This document shows positions 19,746 to 27,320 of a DNA stretch of 38,703 nucleotides, piece by piece. Below the pieces are notes generated by a model that saw only the letters and a program-made list of their open reading frames with translations, did no database searches and was not told the DNA's origin. This stretch comes from a virus: IMG/VR virus record IMGVR_UViG_3300025818_000055, positions 1 through 38,703 of that record. One strand, written 5' to 3'. How positions within the stretch are numbered: the stretch's first letter is position 1; each line of letters begins with the position of its first letter. The translations under genes were made by a program, and so were the position numbers.

Positions 19746-19933
19746 CCCGTTCAATGCAACGCACTCAAAAGGTCAAAACTCAATTCGGCACGATGTATAT
19801 CCACATCGAGTTCGACCAAACCGCCCGCCCGGTCGGCGGCTGGATCAGCACCCCCGGCAAGGAGCCGGAAAGCCAAATTCATCGACTTGTCGAAATCCTC
19901 TCGGACGGACTTAACGAGGCGCTCAAGCCATGA
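19742..19933 (+). CDS. Small TSCPD-like protein
   Basis: The ATG at 19742 overlaps the previous stop (ATGA); the longer frame upstream is not used. The 63 residues, 'VKTQFGTMYIHIEFDQTARP' through 'VGGWISTPGKEPESQIHRLV' to 'EILSDGLNEALKP', resemble the TSCPD domain (T-x-x-G-x-x-Y-V, 'P.K', then a helix with 'R....S..L'), a small domain found alone in phages or at the end of some ribonucleotide reductases. Its biochemical role is not established. It is followed by another overlapping small gene. Confidence 0.65.
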   Translation: MTRSMQRTQKVKTQFGTMYIHIEFDQTARPVGGWISTPGKEPESQIHRLVEILSDGLNEALKP

Positions 19934-20106
19934 CGACAGTGCCATTCATCGTCACCACACAGGACGACCTTGAGCTTCGCGTCATCAACGCGGACAAGCC
20001 GAATGATTTTCAATCCTGGCCGCTGAAGCGCCGATACGCCCTATACCTCGCGCGTGAGCTAATCCGCGCGGTGATGGAGACGGAAGCTAGGTCTGCGGGG
20101 GAATAA
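19930..20106 (+). CDS. Small hypothetical protein (58 residues)
   Basis: ATG at 19930 overlaps the TSCPD-like stop (ATGA) and the frame ends TAA at 20104-20106. The product begins 'MTTVPFIVTTQDDLELRVIN' and ends with a helix 'RRYALYLARELIRAVMETEA'. The overlap is good support for a real gene. The next gene starts 98 bases later, after a stretch with no clear feature besides the aaaggag ribosome site. No family is recognised. Confidence 0.6.
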   Translation: MTTVPFIVTTQDDLELRVINADKPNDFQSWPLKRRYALYLARELIRAVMETEARSAGE

Positions 20107-20204
20107 CCAATACCTCGCCGGTCAATCGCTTCACCGTGTCGGGCCTAGCACCGCTACCCCGACAAAACGAAGCGGCGGTAACTGACTAAAGGAGCATCAA
20201 AGCG

Positions 20205-20672
20205 ATGCAAAATCTCAACATGAACCACCTGGCGAGTATGACGCCGGATGGCGTGGCGGAACTTCCGCCCGCGATCCTCGCTGACCTCGCCAGGGAAATC
20301 CAAGAGGCGCAAGACCGCCTCAAGAAAATCAAGGCGACTTACGACGACGGCCTTGAAGCAAAGTACGGCAAGCTCGCGGCCACGCTGCGTGCTGGCCACG
20401 GCAAGGACACCGGAGCCGTCGTTATCACCGATGGCGCCTATTCCATCGTGGCCGACCTCCCCAAGAAAGTGAAGTGGGACCAAGCCGCCCTGGTCGCGGC
20501 GCTCGACAATATGCCTGACGAAGCGGCGCGGCACTTCGCTAAGGTCGAGGTCAAGGTGGACGAGCGGAAGTTCATCGCCGCTACGCCCGACGCTCAGCGC
20601 GCGTTGATGCCGGCCCGCACCGTCGAAACCGGCAAGCAGACGTTCAAGATTAAGGGAGGCGATGATGAGTAA
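20205..20672 (+). CDS. Conserved protein of the recombination module
   Basis: ATG at 20205 after aaaggagcatcaaagcg. The 155 residues comprise a helical N-terminus with 'EIQEAQDRLKKIKATYDDGL', then 'KDTGAVVITDGAYSIVADLP', 'KKVKWDQAALVAALDNMP', 'KVEVKVDERKFIAATPDAQR' and 'ARTVETGKQTFKIKG'. I recall this family as the gene directly before the Sak4-like ATPase in many phages. It probably belongs to the recombination or replication complex; its activity is unknown. It overlaps the next gene by 11 bases, so their translation is coupled. Confidence 0.75.
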   Translation: MQNLNMNHLASMTPDGVAELPPAILADLAREIQEAQDRLKKIKATYDDGLEAKYGKLAATLRAGHGKDTGAVVITDGAYSIVADLPKKVKWDQAALVAALDNMPDEAARHFAKVEVKVDERKFIAATPDAQRALMPARTVETGKQTFKIKGGDDE

Positions 20673-21546
20673 ATTTCAGATCATCACCGCCGACCAGCGC
20701 GCGGCGGAACAGTCGGGGATCAAGGGCGTCATCTTCGGTCCAAGCGGCATCGGTAAGACTTCGCTGGTGTGGACGCTAGACGCAGGGAAGACGCTTTTCT
20801 TCGACCTCGAAGCCGGCGCGCTAGCCATCGAGGGCTGGAACGGTGACACGATCCGACCCAGGACTTGGCAAGAATGCCGAGACTTCGCCTGCTTCATCGG
20901 CGGTCCCAACCCGGCGCTGCCGGCGGAAGCCGCATACAGCCAAGCGCACTTCGATGCGGTCTGTCAGGAGTTTGGCGACCCGGCGCAGCTCGACAAATAC
21001 GATACCGTATTTATCGACAGCATTACGGTCGCCGGCAGGCTTTCCTTCGCTTGGTCGAAACAACAGCCGCAAGCGTTCTCCGACCGCACCGGGAAGCCGG
21101 ACGTTCGCGGCGCTTACGGCCTGCACGGCCAAGAGATGATTGGTTGGCTGACGCACCTTCAGCACACGCGGAAGAAAAATGTCTGGTTCGTCGGCATTCT
21201 CGACACCAAGACCGACGACTACAACCGCACGATCTACCAGCCACAGATCGAGGGCAGTAAGACCGGCCTGGAGCTTCCCGGCATTGTCGATCAGGTCATC
21301 ACCATGACCGAAATCGCGTTTTCGGAGACGCAAAAGGCCCGCGCCTTTGTCTGCCAGACCATCAACGATTGGGGCTACCCCGCGAAGGACCGCAGTGGCC
21401 GGCTCGACATGATCGAAGAGCCTCACCTCGGGAAGTTGATGGCTAAAATTCGCCAGCCGAAAACCAGAGGACCGGAGCAGCTTGTTTCCACACTCCCCGC
21501 CCCGGTCCCCACTCCCACGATCAACCAAGACACACAGGAGCAGTAA
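20662..21546 (+). CDS. Sak4-type RecA-like recombinase ATPase
   Basis: Start at ATG 20662 (a second ATG follows directly). The 294-residue protein has Walker A 'FGPSGIGKTSL' (about 25-35), an acidic strand 'LFFDLEAGALAI', Walker B 'YDTVFIDSITVAGRL', and RecA-like features 'RGAYGLHGQEMIGWL' and 'HTRKKNVWFVGILDTKTDDY'. It matches the single-domain Rad51/RecA-like Sak4 group that anneals or pairs single-stranded DNA in phage recombination. The DUF669-like gene directly after it is the typical partner, thought to be a single-strand-binding protein. The C-terminal tail is Pro/Gln-rich. Confidence 0.85.
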   Translation: MMSKFQIITADQRAAEQSGIKGVIFGPSGIGKTSLVWTLDAGKTLFFDLEAGALAIEGWNGDTIRPRTWQECRDFACFIGGPNPALPAEAAYSQAHFDAVCQEFGDPAQLDKYDTVFIDSITVAGRLSFAWSKQQPQAFSDRTGKPDVRGAYGLHGQEMIGWLTHLQHTRKKNVWFVGILDTKTDDYNRTIYQPQIEGSKTGLELPGIVDQVITMTEIAFSETQKARAFVCQTINDWGYPAKDRSGRLDMIEEPHLGKLMAKIRQPKTRGPEQLVSTLPAPVPTPTINQDTQEQ

Positions 21547-21549
21547 ATT

Positions 21550-22176
21550 ATGGATTTCAACCACGCACAAAAGCAATTCGAGAATGGCGGCGACTTCGAA
21601 GTCATTCCCGAAAACACTATCGTTGACCTCGTAATGACGATCCGCCCCGGCCACGCTGGCGACGGCGGTTGGCTGACCCAGGGCAAGCCCTCGGCGTCGT
21701 CCAACACCGGATGGCTCTATCTCGATTGCGAGTTCACCGTCATCGGCGGGCCGTTCGACAAACGGAAAATCTGGCAAAACATGATGTATCAAAACCCGTC
21801 GCCGGTTGACGCCGGTAAGGCGGAAAAGACGCAGAACATCACGCTCGCCAACCTTCGCGCCATTCTCGAAAGCGCACGGGGGATCCATCCCGCCGACGAA
21901 AGCGAAGCCGCCAAGAACGCCCGCCGTATTTCCGGGTGGGCCGACTTCAACGGCATCCAGTTCAAGGCCAAGCTCAAGGTCGAGAAAGGGCGCGACAACT
22001 ACCCCGACAAAAACCAGATCAAGGCAATCATCACGCCTGATATGGCCGAGCACAAGGGCGCGACGGTAACGCCGATGCCTGCGCCCGCACAGTCTGTCGG
22101 GCAGGCCGCGCAAACCGTGGTCACTCAACAGGCCACGGCACAAGCCGCCGGGACCGTCCCCGCATGGGCGCGGTGA
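21550..22176 (+). CDS. DUF669-like, putative single-strand DNA-binding partner of Sak4
   Basis: ATG at 21550, three bases after the Sak4 stop, with aggagcagtaaatt. The 208 residues show the DUF669 pattern: 'MDFNHAQKQFENGGDFEVIP', 'NTGWLYLDCEFTVIGGPFDK', 'RKIWQNMMYQNP', 'ARRISGWADFNGIQFKAKLK' and 'GRDNYPDKNQIKAIITP', then a low-complexity Ala/Gln/Pro/Thr tail ending 'VPAWAR'. An OB-type fold with an unstructured acidic-poor tail is typical of phage single-strand-binding proteins. It should coat DNA for the recombinase and the primase-helicase. Confidence 0.8.
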   Translation: MDFNHAQKQFENGGDFEVIPENTIVDLVMTIRPGHAGDGGWLTQGKPSASSNTGWLYLDCEFTVIGGPFDKRKIWQNMMYQNPSPVDAGKAEKTQNITLANLRAILESARGIHPADESEAAKNARRISGWADFNGIQFKAKLKVEKGRDNYPDKNQIKAIITPDMAEHKGATVTPMPAPAQSVGQAAQTVVTQQATAQAAGTVPAWAR

Positions 22177-22436
22177 AAAACAAGGGGGGCGCTTCGGCGC
22201 CCCCTTCAATTCACGACGAATTGCAGCGCGAGGCCACGCAGGCAGCGACAGAGGCGATATTTCCGATCCTCGAAAACGCCATCGAACACAACCCGGAGCG
22301 CCCAATTAACACGCTCACGCGGGAGGAAATCGAGTTCATGGCGGTCGCCGCCATCGTCGGGTGGGTACTCAAGCGCGCCGAGCAGGAAAAGGTCTGGAAA
22401 GACCGCCTGCCGGAAACGATGGAGTTTTTCGCATGA
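22164..22436 (+). CDS. Small conserved phage protein
   Basis: ATG at 22164 overlaps the previous gene by 13 bases. The 90 residues are mostly helical: 'SIHDELQREATQAATEAIFP', then 'TREEIEFMAVAAIVGWVLKR' and 'LPETMEFFA' at the end. A hydrophobic segment (about 57-68) may be buried rather than membrane-spanning. The next gene follows with an ATGA overlap. It has no motif I know; position suggests the replication module. Confidence 0.65.
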   Translation: MGAVKNKGGASAPPSIHDELQREATQAATEAIFPILENAIEHNPERPINTLTREEIEFMAVAAIVGWVLKRAEQEKVWKDRLPETMEFFA

Positions 22437-22633
22437 TCGACAAAACCCTTTTGGATAACGCCGGCCTGGATCAAGCCGTCAAAAACATGGCCGAAGTGCT
22501 GGCGGAAATCGGCTTCGACAAAGCCCCGGCCAATTGGACAAAAGAGCAAATCTACACTCTCGCGGAAGTCGCCGCCGAAGGCTTCATCAAAGAGGCCGGT
22601 TATGTTCAGATGGCGGTGCCGCATGACCATTGA
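22433..22633 (+). CDS. Small conserved phage protein
   Basis: ATG at 22433 overlaps the previous stop (ATGA). The 66 residues 'MIDKTLLDNAGLDQAVKNMA', 'EVLAEIGFDKAPANWTKEQI' and 'YTLAEVAAEGFIKEAGYVQM' form two or three helices. I recall similar 'LDxA...LA.IGFDKPL..W...E...L...A.eGF' proteins beside phage recombination genes. No function is known to me. It overlaps the nuclease gene by 11 bases. Confidence 0.65.
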   Translation: MIDKTLLDNAGLDQAVKNMAEVLAEIGFDKAPANWTKEQIYTLAEVAAEGFIKEAGYVQMAVPHDH

Positions 22634-23351
22634 TTTCAACCACCGCCCCAAGCCCGGCGAAGTCATCAACCAACTCATCGACGCCGCGCTTGTCGCGGAA
22701 AACAATAAACAGCCGCGCCGGGAATACCTCGGCGCCAGCGGCATCGGACGCGAATGCGAACGCCAGATCCAGTACGACTATGCGGGCGCGCCGAAGGAAA
22801 AAAATTTCGACGGCATCACGCTCCGCAAGTTCGCCGCCGGACACTACTACGAAGACGACACCGCCAAGCTACTCAAGGCCGCTGGCTTTGAATTACGCAC
22901 CCAAAAACCAAGCGGCGGGCAGTTCGGCTTCGAGGCCCTGAACGGCAAGTTTTCCGGCCACGCAGACGGCGTGTTCGTCGCGGGACACAATGTTCTGAAA
23001 TATCCGGCCTTATGGGAACACAAGGCGGTCGGCAACAAATCGTTCGCCAAGCACTTAAAAGAAAAGGTCGCTAAAGCTAACCCGACCTACGCAGCGCAGA
23101 TCGCAATCTATCAAGCCTATCTCGACCTGACCGAAAATCCCGCCGTGTTCACGGTGCGAAACACCGACACCCAGGAACTCTATTTTGAGTTGGTCCCGTT
23201 CGACGCCAAACTCGCGCAGGAAACCAGCGACAAGGCGCTCCGCATCATCCAGGCAACCGAAGCGCAAGAACTCCTGCCGCGCGTAGCGCAAAATCAAGAC
23301 TTCTATCTCTGTAAATGGTGTGACTTTCAAGACCGCTGTTGGGGGCAGTAA
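22623..23351 (+). CDS. Cas4/RecB-like PD-(D/E)xK exonuclease
   Basis: The ATG at 22623, inside the end of the previous gene, is preferred to an earlier frame extension. The 242-residue protein has the RecB/Cas4 nuclease motifs: 'GRECERQIQYDY' with Cys45, His75 in 'AAGHYYEDD', Asp115 in 'GHADGVF', E132-x-K134 in 'WEHKAV', and Q-x-x-x-Y in 'YAAQIAIYQAYL'. Three cysteines near the end ('FYLCKWCDFQDRCW') with Cys45 suit the Cas4 iron-sulphur cluster. It likely resects DNA ends for Sak4-mediated recombination. No CRISPR array is present, so a Cas4 name refers only to fold. Confidence 0.85.
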   Translation: MTIDFNHRPKPGEVINQLIDAALVAENNKQPRREYLGASGIGRECERQIQYDYAGAPKEKNFDGITLRKFAAGHYYEDDTAKLLKAAGFELRTQKPSGGQFGFEALNGKFSGHADGVFVAGHNVLKYPALWEHKAVGNKSFAKHLKEKVAKANPTYAAQIAIYQAYLDLTENPAVFTVRNTDTQELYFELVPFDAKLAQETSDKALRIIQATEAQELLPRVAQNQDFYLCKWCDFQDRCWGQ

Positions 23352-25256
23352 ATGGACAATGTTTTCGACTTCAATACGGCGCCACGGCTAACGCCAGCGC
23401 CGCAACGGATCGACGCGGATGAAATCACCCGCGCGCTCAAACTACGGATCAGGGATTATGTCACCCGCCTATTCCCGCGCATCGCCATAAGACGCGGCGA
23501 GGGCCGCATTGGTAGCCTCAACGGCGAACCGGGCGAAAGCCTGTCAATCACCTTGGAAGGCCCCGACGCTGGCCTCTGGATCGACCACGCCACAGGCGAA
23601 AGCGGCAACCTGATCCAGCTTTGGGAACAAGCCGAAGGCGTCGGCTTCACCGAAGCCTGCGACCAACTCGCCGCCTGGCTCGGCTGGTCCGACCGCGCAT
23701 TCCAGCCAAGCCCAAAAGCCAAGGCCCGCGCACAACAGCCGGAACGCCAGGACGAACCCCTCGGCGCCCCCTCCGGCGCCTGGAACTATCTCGACAAGGA
23801 CGGCATCATTATTGCCACCGTCTACCGCTATGAACAAAACGGCAATAAAACATATCGCCCATACGACGCCACCACCAAGCGCCACGCGCCGCCCGAAGGG
23901 CTGCGCCCGCTCTACAACATCCCTGCGCTTCTAAAAGCCGAAAAAGTCATCCTCTGCGAAGGCGAAAAAACAGCCGACGCCATCAACGCCGCCGGCTTCA
24001 CCGCCACCACAATGATGAGCGGCGCCAAAGCCCCACCCGAAAAAACCGACTTCTCACCGATCCTCGGAAAACAAATCACGCTTTGGCGCGATAACGACCA
24101 AGCCGGCGTCCAATGGCAGGAAGAACTAATCTCATATTTAAGGGGCCTAGGATGCGTTTTAAGCGCCGTAGAGCCGCCTCACGGCAAGCCGGATAGGTGG
24201 GACGCCGCAGACACCGACGCGGATGAAATCAGGGCCATACTGGGCGCCGTCACGGCCCCTAAAAGCCGCTTCCAATTCCGCAAGGCCGACGCACTCAAAA
24301 AAGCCCCGCCGCCGTCCTTCCTGCTCGACAATTTCATCATCGAAAATACCTTCGCCTGCCTTTACGGCCCATCCGGCGCCGGCAAATCCTTTGTCGCTAT
24401 CGACATCGCCCTCGCCATCGCCCACGGCAAGCCGTGGCAAGGCCACAACGTCAAACCCACCACCGTCGCATACATAGCCGGTGAAGGCGCCGGAGGCTTC
24501 GGTGCGCGCATCGCCGCATGGGACCAAAAACACAACCTCGACACCGAAACCGCGCCATTCCACTTCCTGGGCGAAGCCGTCAACCTCCTCGACGCCAAGC
24601 AAGACCTGGCCGACCTCTACGCCGCCCTGGATAGCATCAACCCCGGCTTGGTCATCATCGACACCCTCGCCCGCGCATTCGCCGGAGGCGACGAAAACAC
24701 CGCAAAAGACATGATGGCGTTTGTCGCTAACTGCGGCGCGATCCAAGCCCGCTACAATTGCACGGTCCTCGTTATCCACCATTCCGGCAAGGACGCCGAA
24801 AAAGGCGCCAGAGGTTCCAGCGCGTTCCGCGCCGCCCTCGATACCGAAATCCAAATTACCAAGATCGAGGGCATGACCAATATCACCCTCAAAACCACCA
24901 AGCAAAAAGACGCCGAGGAAGCCCCACCAATACGCCTCCGGCTCCAACAAATCGAATGCCCGGTCGGTCCCGACGGTGAGATCAAAAAGTCCTGCGTCGT
25001 TATGGAAGACGAAGGGCTGTTCGCTGGCCGGCGGCAAAAATTATCCCAAAATCAAGTCGCAATCATACAATTTTTAGAGAACATAAACGGGGCAACAATT
25101 CGCGAAATAGTAAGCGAAACAGGCGTGGCAAACACCACTGTCGAGACGAACCTCGCAAAACTACTAGAGTGGGGATTTGCCGAGCTAATTCCCCACACTC
25201 GACCGGCTGAATACCGCAGAAAACAGCCACTTGAAAACGAGAGTGGGGAAATCTAG
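23352..25256 (+). CDS. Primase-helicase (Toprim plus RecA-like ATPase)
   Basis: ATG directly after the nuclease stop. Domains of the 634-residue protein: N-terminal primase-like part (about 65-110, 'GLWIDHATGESGNLIQLW') without the zinc cysteines of CHC2 primases; Toprim with Glu203 in 'ILCEGEKTADAI' and DND at 247-249 in 'LWRDNDQAG'; RecA-like helicase (RepA/AAA_25 type) with Walker A 'GPSGAGKSF' (339-347), Walker B 'LVIIDTLAR' (Asp437) and 'VIHHSGKD'; C-terminal winged helix (about 575-625). It should open and prime the origin. The last codons lie in a cluster of short repeats (see 25166). Confidence 0.87.
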   Translation: MDNVFDFNTAPRLTPAPQRIDADEITRALKLRIRDYVTRLFPRIAIRRGEGRIGSLNGEPGESLSITLEGPDAGLWIDHATGESGNLIQLWEQAEGVGFTEACDQLAAWLGWSDRAFQPSPKAKARAQQPERQDEPLGAPSGAWNYLDKDGIIIATVYRYEQNGNKTYRPYDATTKRHAPPEGLRPLYNIPALLKAEKVILCEGEKTADAINAAGFTATTMMSGAKAPPEKTDFSPILGKQITLWRDNDQAGVQWQEELISYLRGLGCVLSAVEPPHGKPDRWDAADTDADEIRAILGAVTAPKSRFQFRKADALKKAPPPSFLLDNFIIENTFACLYGPSGAGKSFVAIDIALAIAHGKPWQGHNVKPTTVAYIAGEGAGGFGARIAAWDQKHNLDTETAPFHFLGEAVNLLDAKQDLADLYAALDSINPGLVIIDTLARAFAGGDENTAKDMMAFVANCGAIQARYNCTVLVIHHSGKDAEKGARGSSAFRAALDTEIQITKIEGMTNITLKTTKQKDAEEAPPIRLRLQQIECPVGPDGEIKKSCVVMEDEGLFAGRRQKLSQNQVAIIQFLENINGATIREIVSETGVANTTVETNLAKLLEWGFAELIPHTRPAEYRRKQPLENESGEI

Positions 25257-25320
25257 GCCAAATCCCCACACTCACGGTCCCCCAAATCCCCACTCTCACC
25301 TCTCTATAGGAGAGTGGGGA
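25166..25320. repeat. Cluster of six GAGAGTGGGGA-type elements
   Basis: Forward copies: 25166-25175 (10 bases), 25239-25249, 25310-25320. Reverse copies: 25190-25200 and 25263-25273 (tccccacactc) and 25287-25297 (tccccactctc). The last pair forms a perfect 11-base stem with a 12-base loop. The first three copies are inside the end of the primase-helicase gene. Spacing is irregular and orientations alternate. An origin of replication or a multi-site operator before the late genes are both possible. Confidence 0.7.
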
Positions 25321-25354
25321 ATGGGGACAGACGGGAAATCAGGAGCGAAAAAGT

Positions 25355-25792
25355 ATGAGCCAAATCGAATTGATTAAGCCCGACCCCGGCGAGCCTCACG
25401 CCATCGAGGAAACTGGTATTGCCGGCGTCTACCGCACCCGCCGGCTATCCGTGTTTGAACGCTGGCAAAGGGAAGGGAAGATCGAACCGCGCCACTTGAA
25501 CGCGGCCAACATCTTCAATATTGAATTCTACAACGCCTGCCTGACCGACAACTACGCCACCATGCAGTTCGGGCGCATCCCCAGTGGGTCAGTACCGGAA
25601 CGCGCAAGGCAGATTGCCGACGCCCGCAAGCGCATTGCAGAGGCGTGCCGAGCCGTGGGCCAGATCGGCGCATCATGGCTATGGGATTACGTCGGGTTGG
25701 AGAAACCCCTGAAGGCCGCGCCGGATCGCCGGGAAGCCGTTGGGACGCTACGGATAGTCCTCGACCTCCTGGCCGCGCACTATCGCTTGTGA
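25355..25792 (+). CDS. DUF6456-like putative regulator
   Basis: ATG at 25355 after the repeat cluster, with aggagcgaaaaagt upstream. The 145 residues contain a helix-rich start ('GVYRTRRLSVFERWQREGKI' and 'EPRHLNAANIFNIEFYNACL') and a C-terminal part 'LWDYVGLEKPLKAA' to 'LRIVLDLLAAHYRL'. The closing 'DxV..G..L......R.....L...LD.LA.HY.L' is like DUF6456 proteins of alphaproteobacteria and their phages. They are suspected DNA-binding regulators. The position before a winged-helix gene and the terminase favours late-gene control. Confidence 0.65.
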   Translation: MSQIELIKPDPGEPHAIEETGIAGVYRTRRLSVFERWQREGKIEPRHLNAANIFNIEFYNACLTDNYATMQFGRIPSGSVPERARQIADARKRIAEACRAVGQIGASWLWDYVGLEKPLKAAPDRREAVGTLRIVLDLLAAHYRL

Positions 25793-26166
25793 AGGTGCTT
25801 GACAAAGTGGCCGGTGATTTGGTAGAAATGAGTAATCTAGGTTTGGTGCGCCAGCGGGAAGCCGCGAGGCGCTTTTTTGTTAAGGTCAGCGTGACGCGGC
25901 CATACGTCCTGACAGACGGGGAGCGTAAAAAACGCATCCCGCCAAAGCAGGCCGCAGCGCTGTTCGCGCTCATGTGCAAACCGCTAGTTAGCGTGGCAGA
26001 CCTGTCCGAAATTTTTTGGCCAAACCCAGACGCAATGCCAGACACCTGGGTCAGCGCCGCAAAGCAGCACATTCACCATTTGCGGCGAGCTTTACTAGAG
26101 TTCGGGGTTGATGTCGAAAACGTCTATGGGCGCGGCTGGCGGTTGCCAACCTTGCCAAACAGGTGA
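25789..26166 (+). CDS. Winged-helix DNA-binding regulator
   Basis: GTG at 25789 overlaps the previous stop (GTGA); the long open frame upstream is not used. The 125 residues end in a winged helix of the OmpR/PhoB C-terminal type: 'PKQAAALFALMCKPLVSVAD', 'LSEIFWPNPDAMPDTWVSAA', 'KQHIHHLRRALLEFGVDVEN' and 'VYGRGWRL'. There is no receiver domain. Small proteins of this type often sit just before the terminase genes, so it may switch on late transcription, perhaps through the repeat cluster upstream. Confidence 0.7.
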   Translation: MKVLDKVAGDLVEMSNLGLVRQREAARRFFVKVSVTRPYVLTDGERKKRIPPKQAAALFALMCKPLVSVADLSEIFWPNPDAMPDTWVSAAKQHIHHLRRALLEFGVDVENVYGRGWRLPTLPNR

Positions 26167-26181
26167 CGGAACAAGCCTAGA

Positions 26182-26352
26182 GTGATCTTCGACTACTACT
26201 GCGAATGCGGACACGCCTGGAAGCGGGACGTGCGGGGCGGAAGCCTGCCCCTATCACATCCGCATCCAACCGACTGCCCGCGCTGCGGCTCGATCTATTT
26301 TCAATGGAAGCGCAACAACCCGGAGGGGATTGCGAGTGGAGACGAAACCTAA
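26182..26352 (+). CDS. Small zinc-ribbon protein (56 residues)
   Basis: GTG at 26182; frame ends TAA at 26350. Two Cys pairs ('YYCECGHAWKRDV' and 'DCPRCGSIYFQWKR') form a rubredoxin-like zinc ribbon (CxCGH...CPRCGS). It overlaps the small-terminase start by 17 bases and follows the winged-helix gene by 15. Zinc ribbons of this sort bind DNA or proteins; a role in regulation or packaging is possible. Confidence 0.6.
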   Translation: MIFDYYCECGHAWKRDVRGGSLPLSHPHPTDCPRCGSIYFQWKRNNPEGIASGDET

Positions 26353-26761
26353 CGGCGATTTAACGGGTTTCGATAATCGGGGGAAGTTTGCCCCTGGTAA
26401 CAAGCTCGGCGGGCGCCCCAAGGGCAGCCGCAACAAGCTAGGCGAGGCGTTCATAGCCGCGCTGCACGATGATTTCCAGCAACACGGCGTTGACGCCATT
26501 GCTACCGTCCGCAGGGACAAGCCCCATGAATATCTGAAGGTCTGCGCTTCGCTGCTGCCGAAAGAGTTCACCGTCAACGTCAATCCAATCGAGGAAATGA
26601 CGGACGATGAACTCCTTGAGCGTATCCGCGACATTACCGGCGAAGTCACCATACTTGACGCGCCCGCAGGCGGTGGAGTTGGCGACGATCCGGGCGGAAC
26701 TGGAACGGCGCAGGAAGCGGAACCGGCTGGCGGATTACCGGCCATACCCGAAACAGCGTGA
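26336..26761 (+). CDS. Small terminase subunit-like protein (DUF5681 type)
   Basis: GTG at 26336 has cggagggg seven bases upstream and is preferred to the TTG at 26330. The 141 residues show the motif 'FAPGNKLGGRPKGSRNKLGE', then 'DFQQHGVDAIATVRRDKPHE', 'YLKVCASLLPKEF' and 'MTDDELLERI'. The GRPKGSRN block and 'PxEYLKxxASLLPKE' are typical of DUF5681-like proteins encoded just before the large terminase, which are thought to recognise phage DNA for packaging. It overlaps the large terminase by about 90 bases. Confidence 0.75.
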   Translation: METKPNGDLTGFDNRGKFAPGNKLGGRPKGSRNKLGEAFIAALHDDFQQHGVDAIATVRRDKPHEYLKVCASLLPKEFTVNVNPIEEMTDDELLERIRDITGEVTILDAPAGGGVGDDPGGTGTAQEAEPAGGLPAIPETA

Positions 26762-27320
26762 TTTCCATGAGGCCGGCGCAGAACACCGCGAGCGGCTGTT
26801 CATGGCGGGTAACCAGCTGGGGAAGACGGTTGCCGGCGGCTTCGAGGTCGCCATCCATGCGACGGGGAAGTATCCCGATTGGTGGACGGGGCGACGGTTC
26901 GTTGAGCCTACCAAGTGGTGGGCATCCGGTGTGACGGGCGAAAGCACCCGAGACAACCCGCAGCGCGTCCTTATCGGCCCGCCACAGCGCGAGGGCGAGT
27001 GGGGGACAGGGGCCATACCGGGCGACGACATCGTTGCTACACAGCGCGCCAGGGGCGTTCCTGATGCCCTTGATAGCGTGGTCGTGAAGCACGTTTCAGG
27101 CGGCGAGAGTGTGATTGCGTTCAAGTCCTATGAGAAGGGCCGCGAGAAGTGGCAGGGCGAGACGCTGCATGGGGTTTGGTTCGATGAAGAACCGCCGCTC
27201 GACATCTACACCGAGGGCATGACGCGCACTAACGCGACGGGCGGCATGGTGCTGGTCACGTTCACCCCGCTGCTCGGCATGTCGGAGGTTGTTCGCATGT
27301 TTTTGAACGAGGGCCAATGA
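26673..27320 (+). CDS. terL: Terminase large subunit, ATPase half (split gene)
   Basis: The start is uncertain: the frame is open from 26607, but GTG at 26673 (starting VELATIRAELERRRKRN) fits the family start. The 215-residue product has the packaging ATPase motifs: 'PYPKQRDFH', Walker A 'MAGNQLGKTVAG', and Walker B with catalytic acid 'LHGVWFDEEPPLDIY', followed by coupling motif 'VLVTFTPLLGMSE'. It stops with TGA at 27318 where the family normally runs on to the nuclease. The next gene starts in ATGA overlap in the -1 frame. Either the two halves work as separate chains, or a frameshift or sequencing error divides one gene. Confidence 0.82.
   Translation: MELATIRAELERRRKRNRLADYRPYPKQRDFHEAGAEHRERLFMAGNQLGKTVAGGFEVAIHATGKYPDWWTGRRFVEPTKWWASGVTGESTRDNPQRVLIGPPQREGEWGTGAIPGDDIVATQRARGVPDALDSVVVKHVSGGESVIAFKSYEKGREKWQGETLHGVWFDEEPPLDIYTEGMTRTNATGGMVLVTFTPLLGMSEVVRMFLNEGQ

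Noticed and set aside
20821-22305. Long leftward ORF (494 codons) opposite the Sak4 and DUF669-like genes
   Set aside because: Both rightward genes have clear family motifs; the antisense product is Arg/Gly-rich with no domain.
22623-23351. Cas4 as part of a CRISPR system
   Set aside because: No CRISPR array or other Cas gene is present; Cas4-like nucleases are common in phage recombination modules.
24159-25037. Leftward ORF (292 codons) opposite the helicase domain
   Set aside because: It is the mirror of the Walker-motif region, Gly/Val-rich without motifs.
25287-25320. 11-base stem-loop as a transcription terminator
   Set aside because: No T tract follows on either strand, and its arms are members of the repeated element, so a binding-site cluster is the better explanation.
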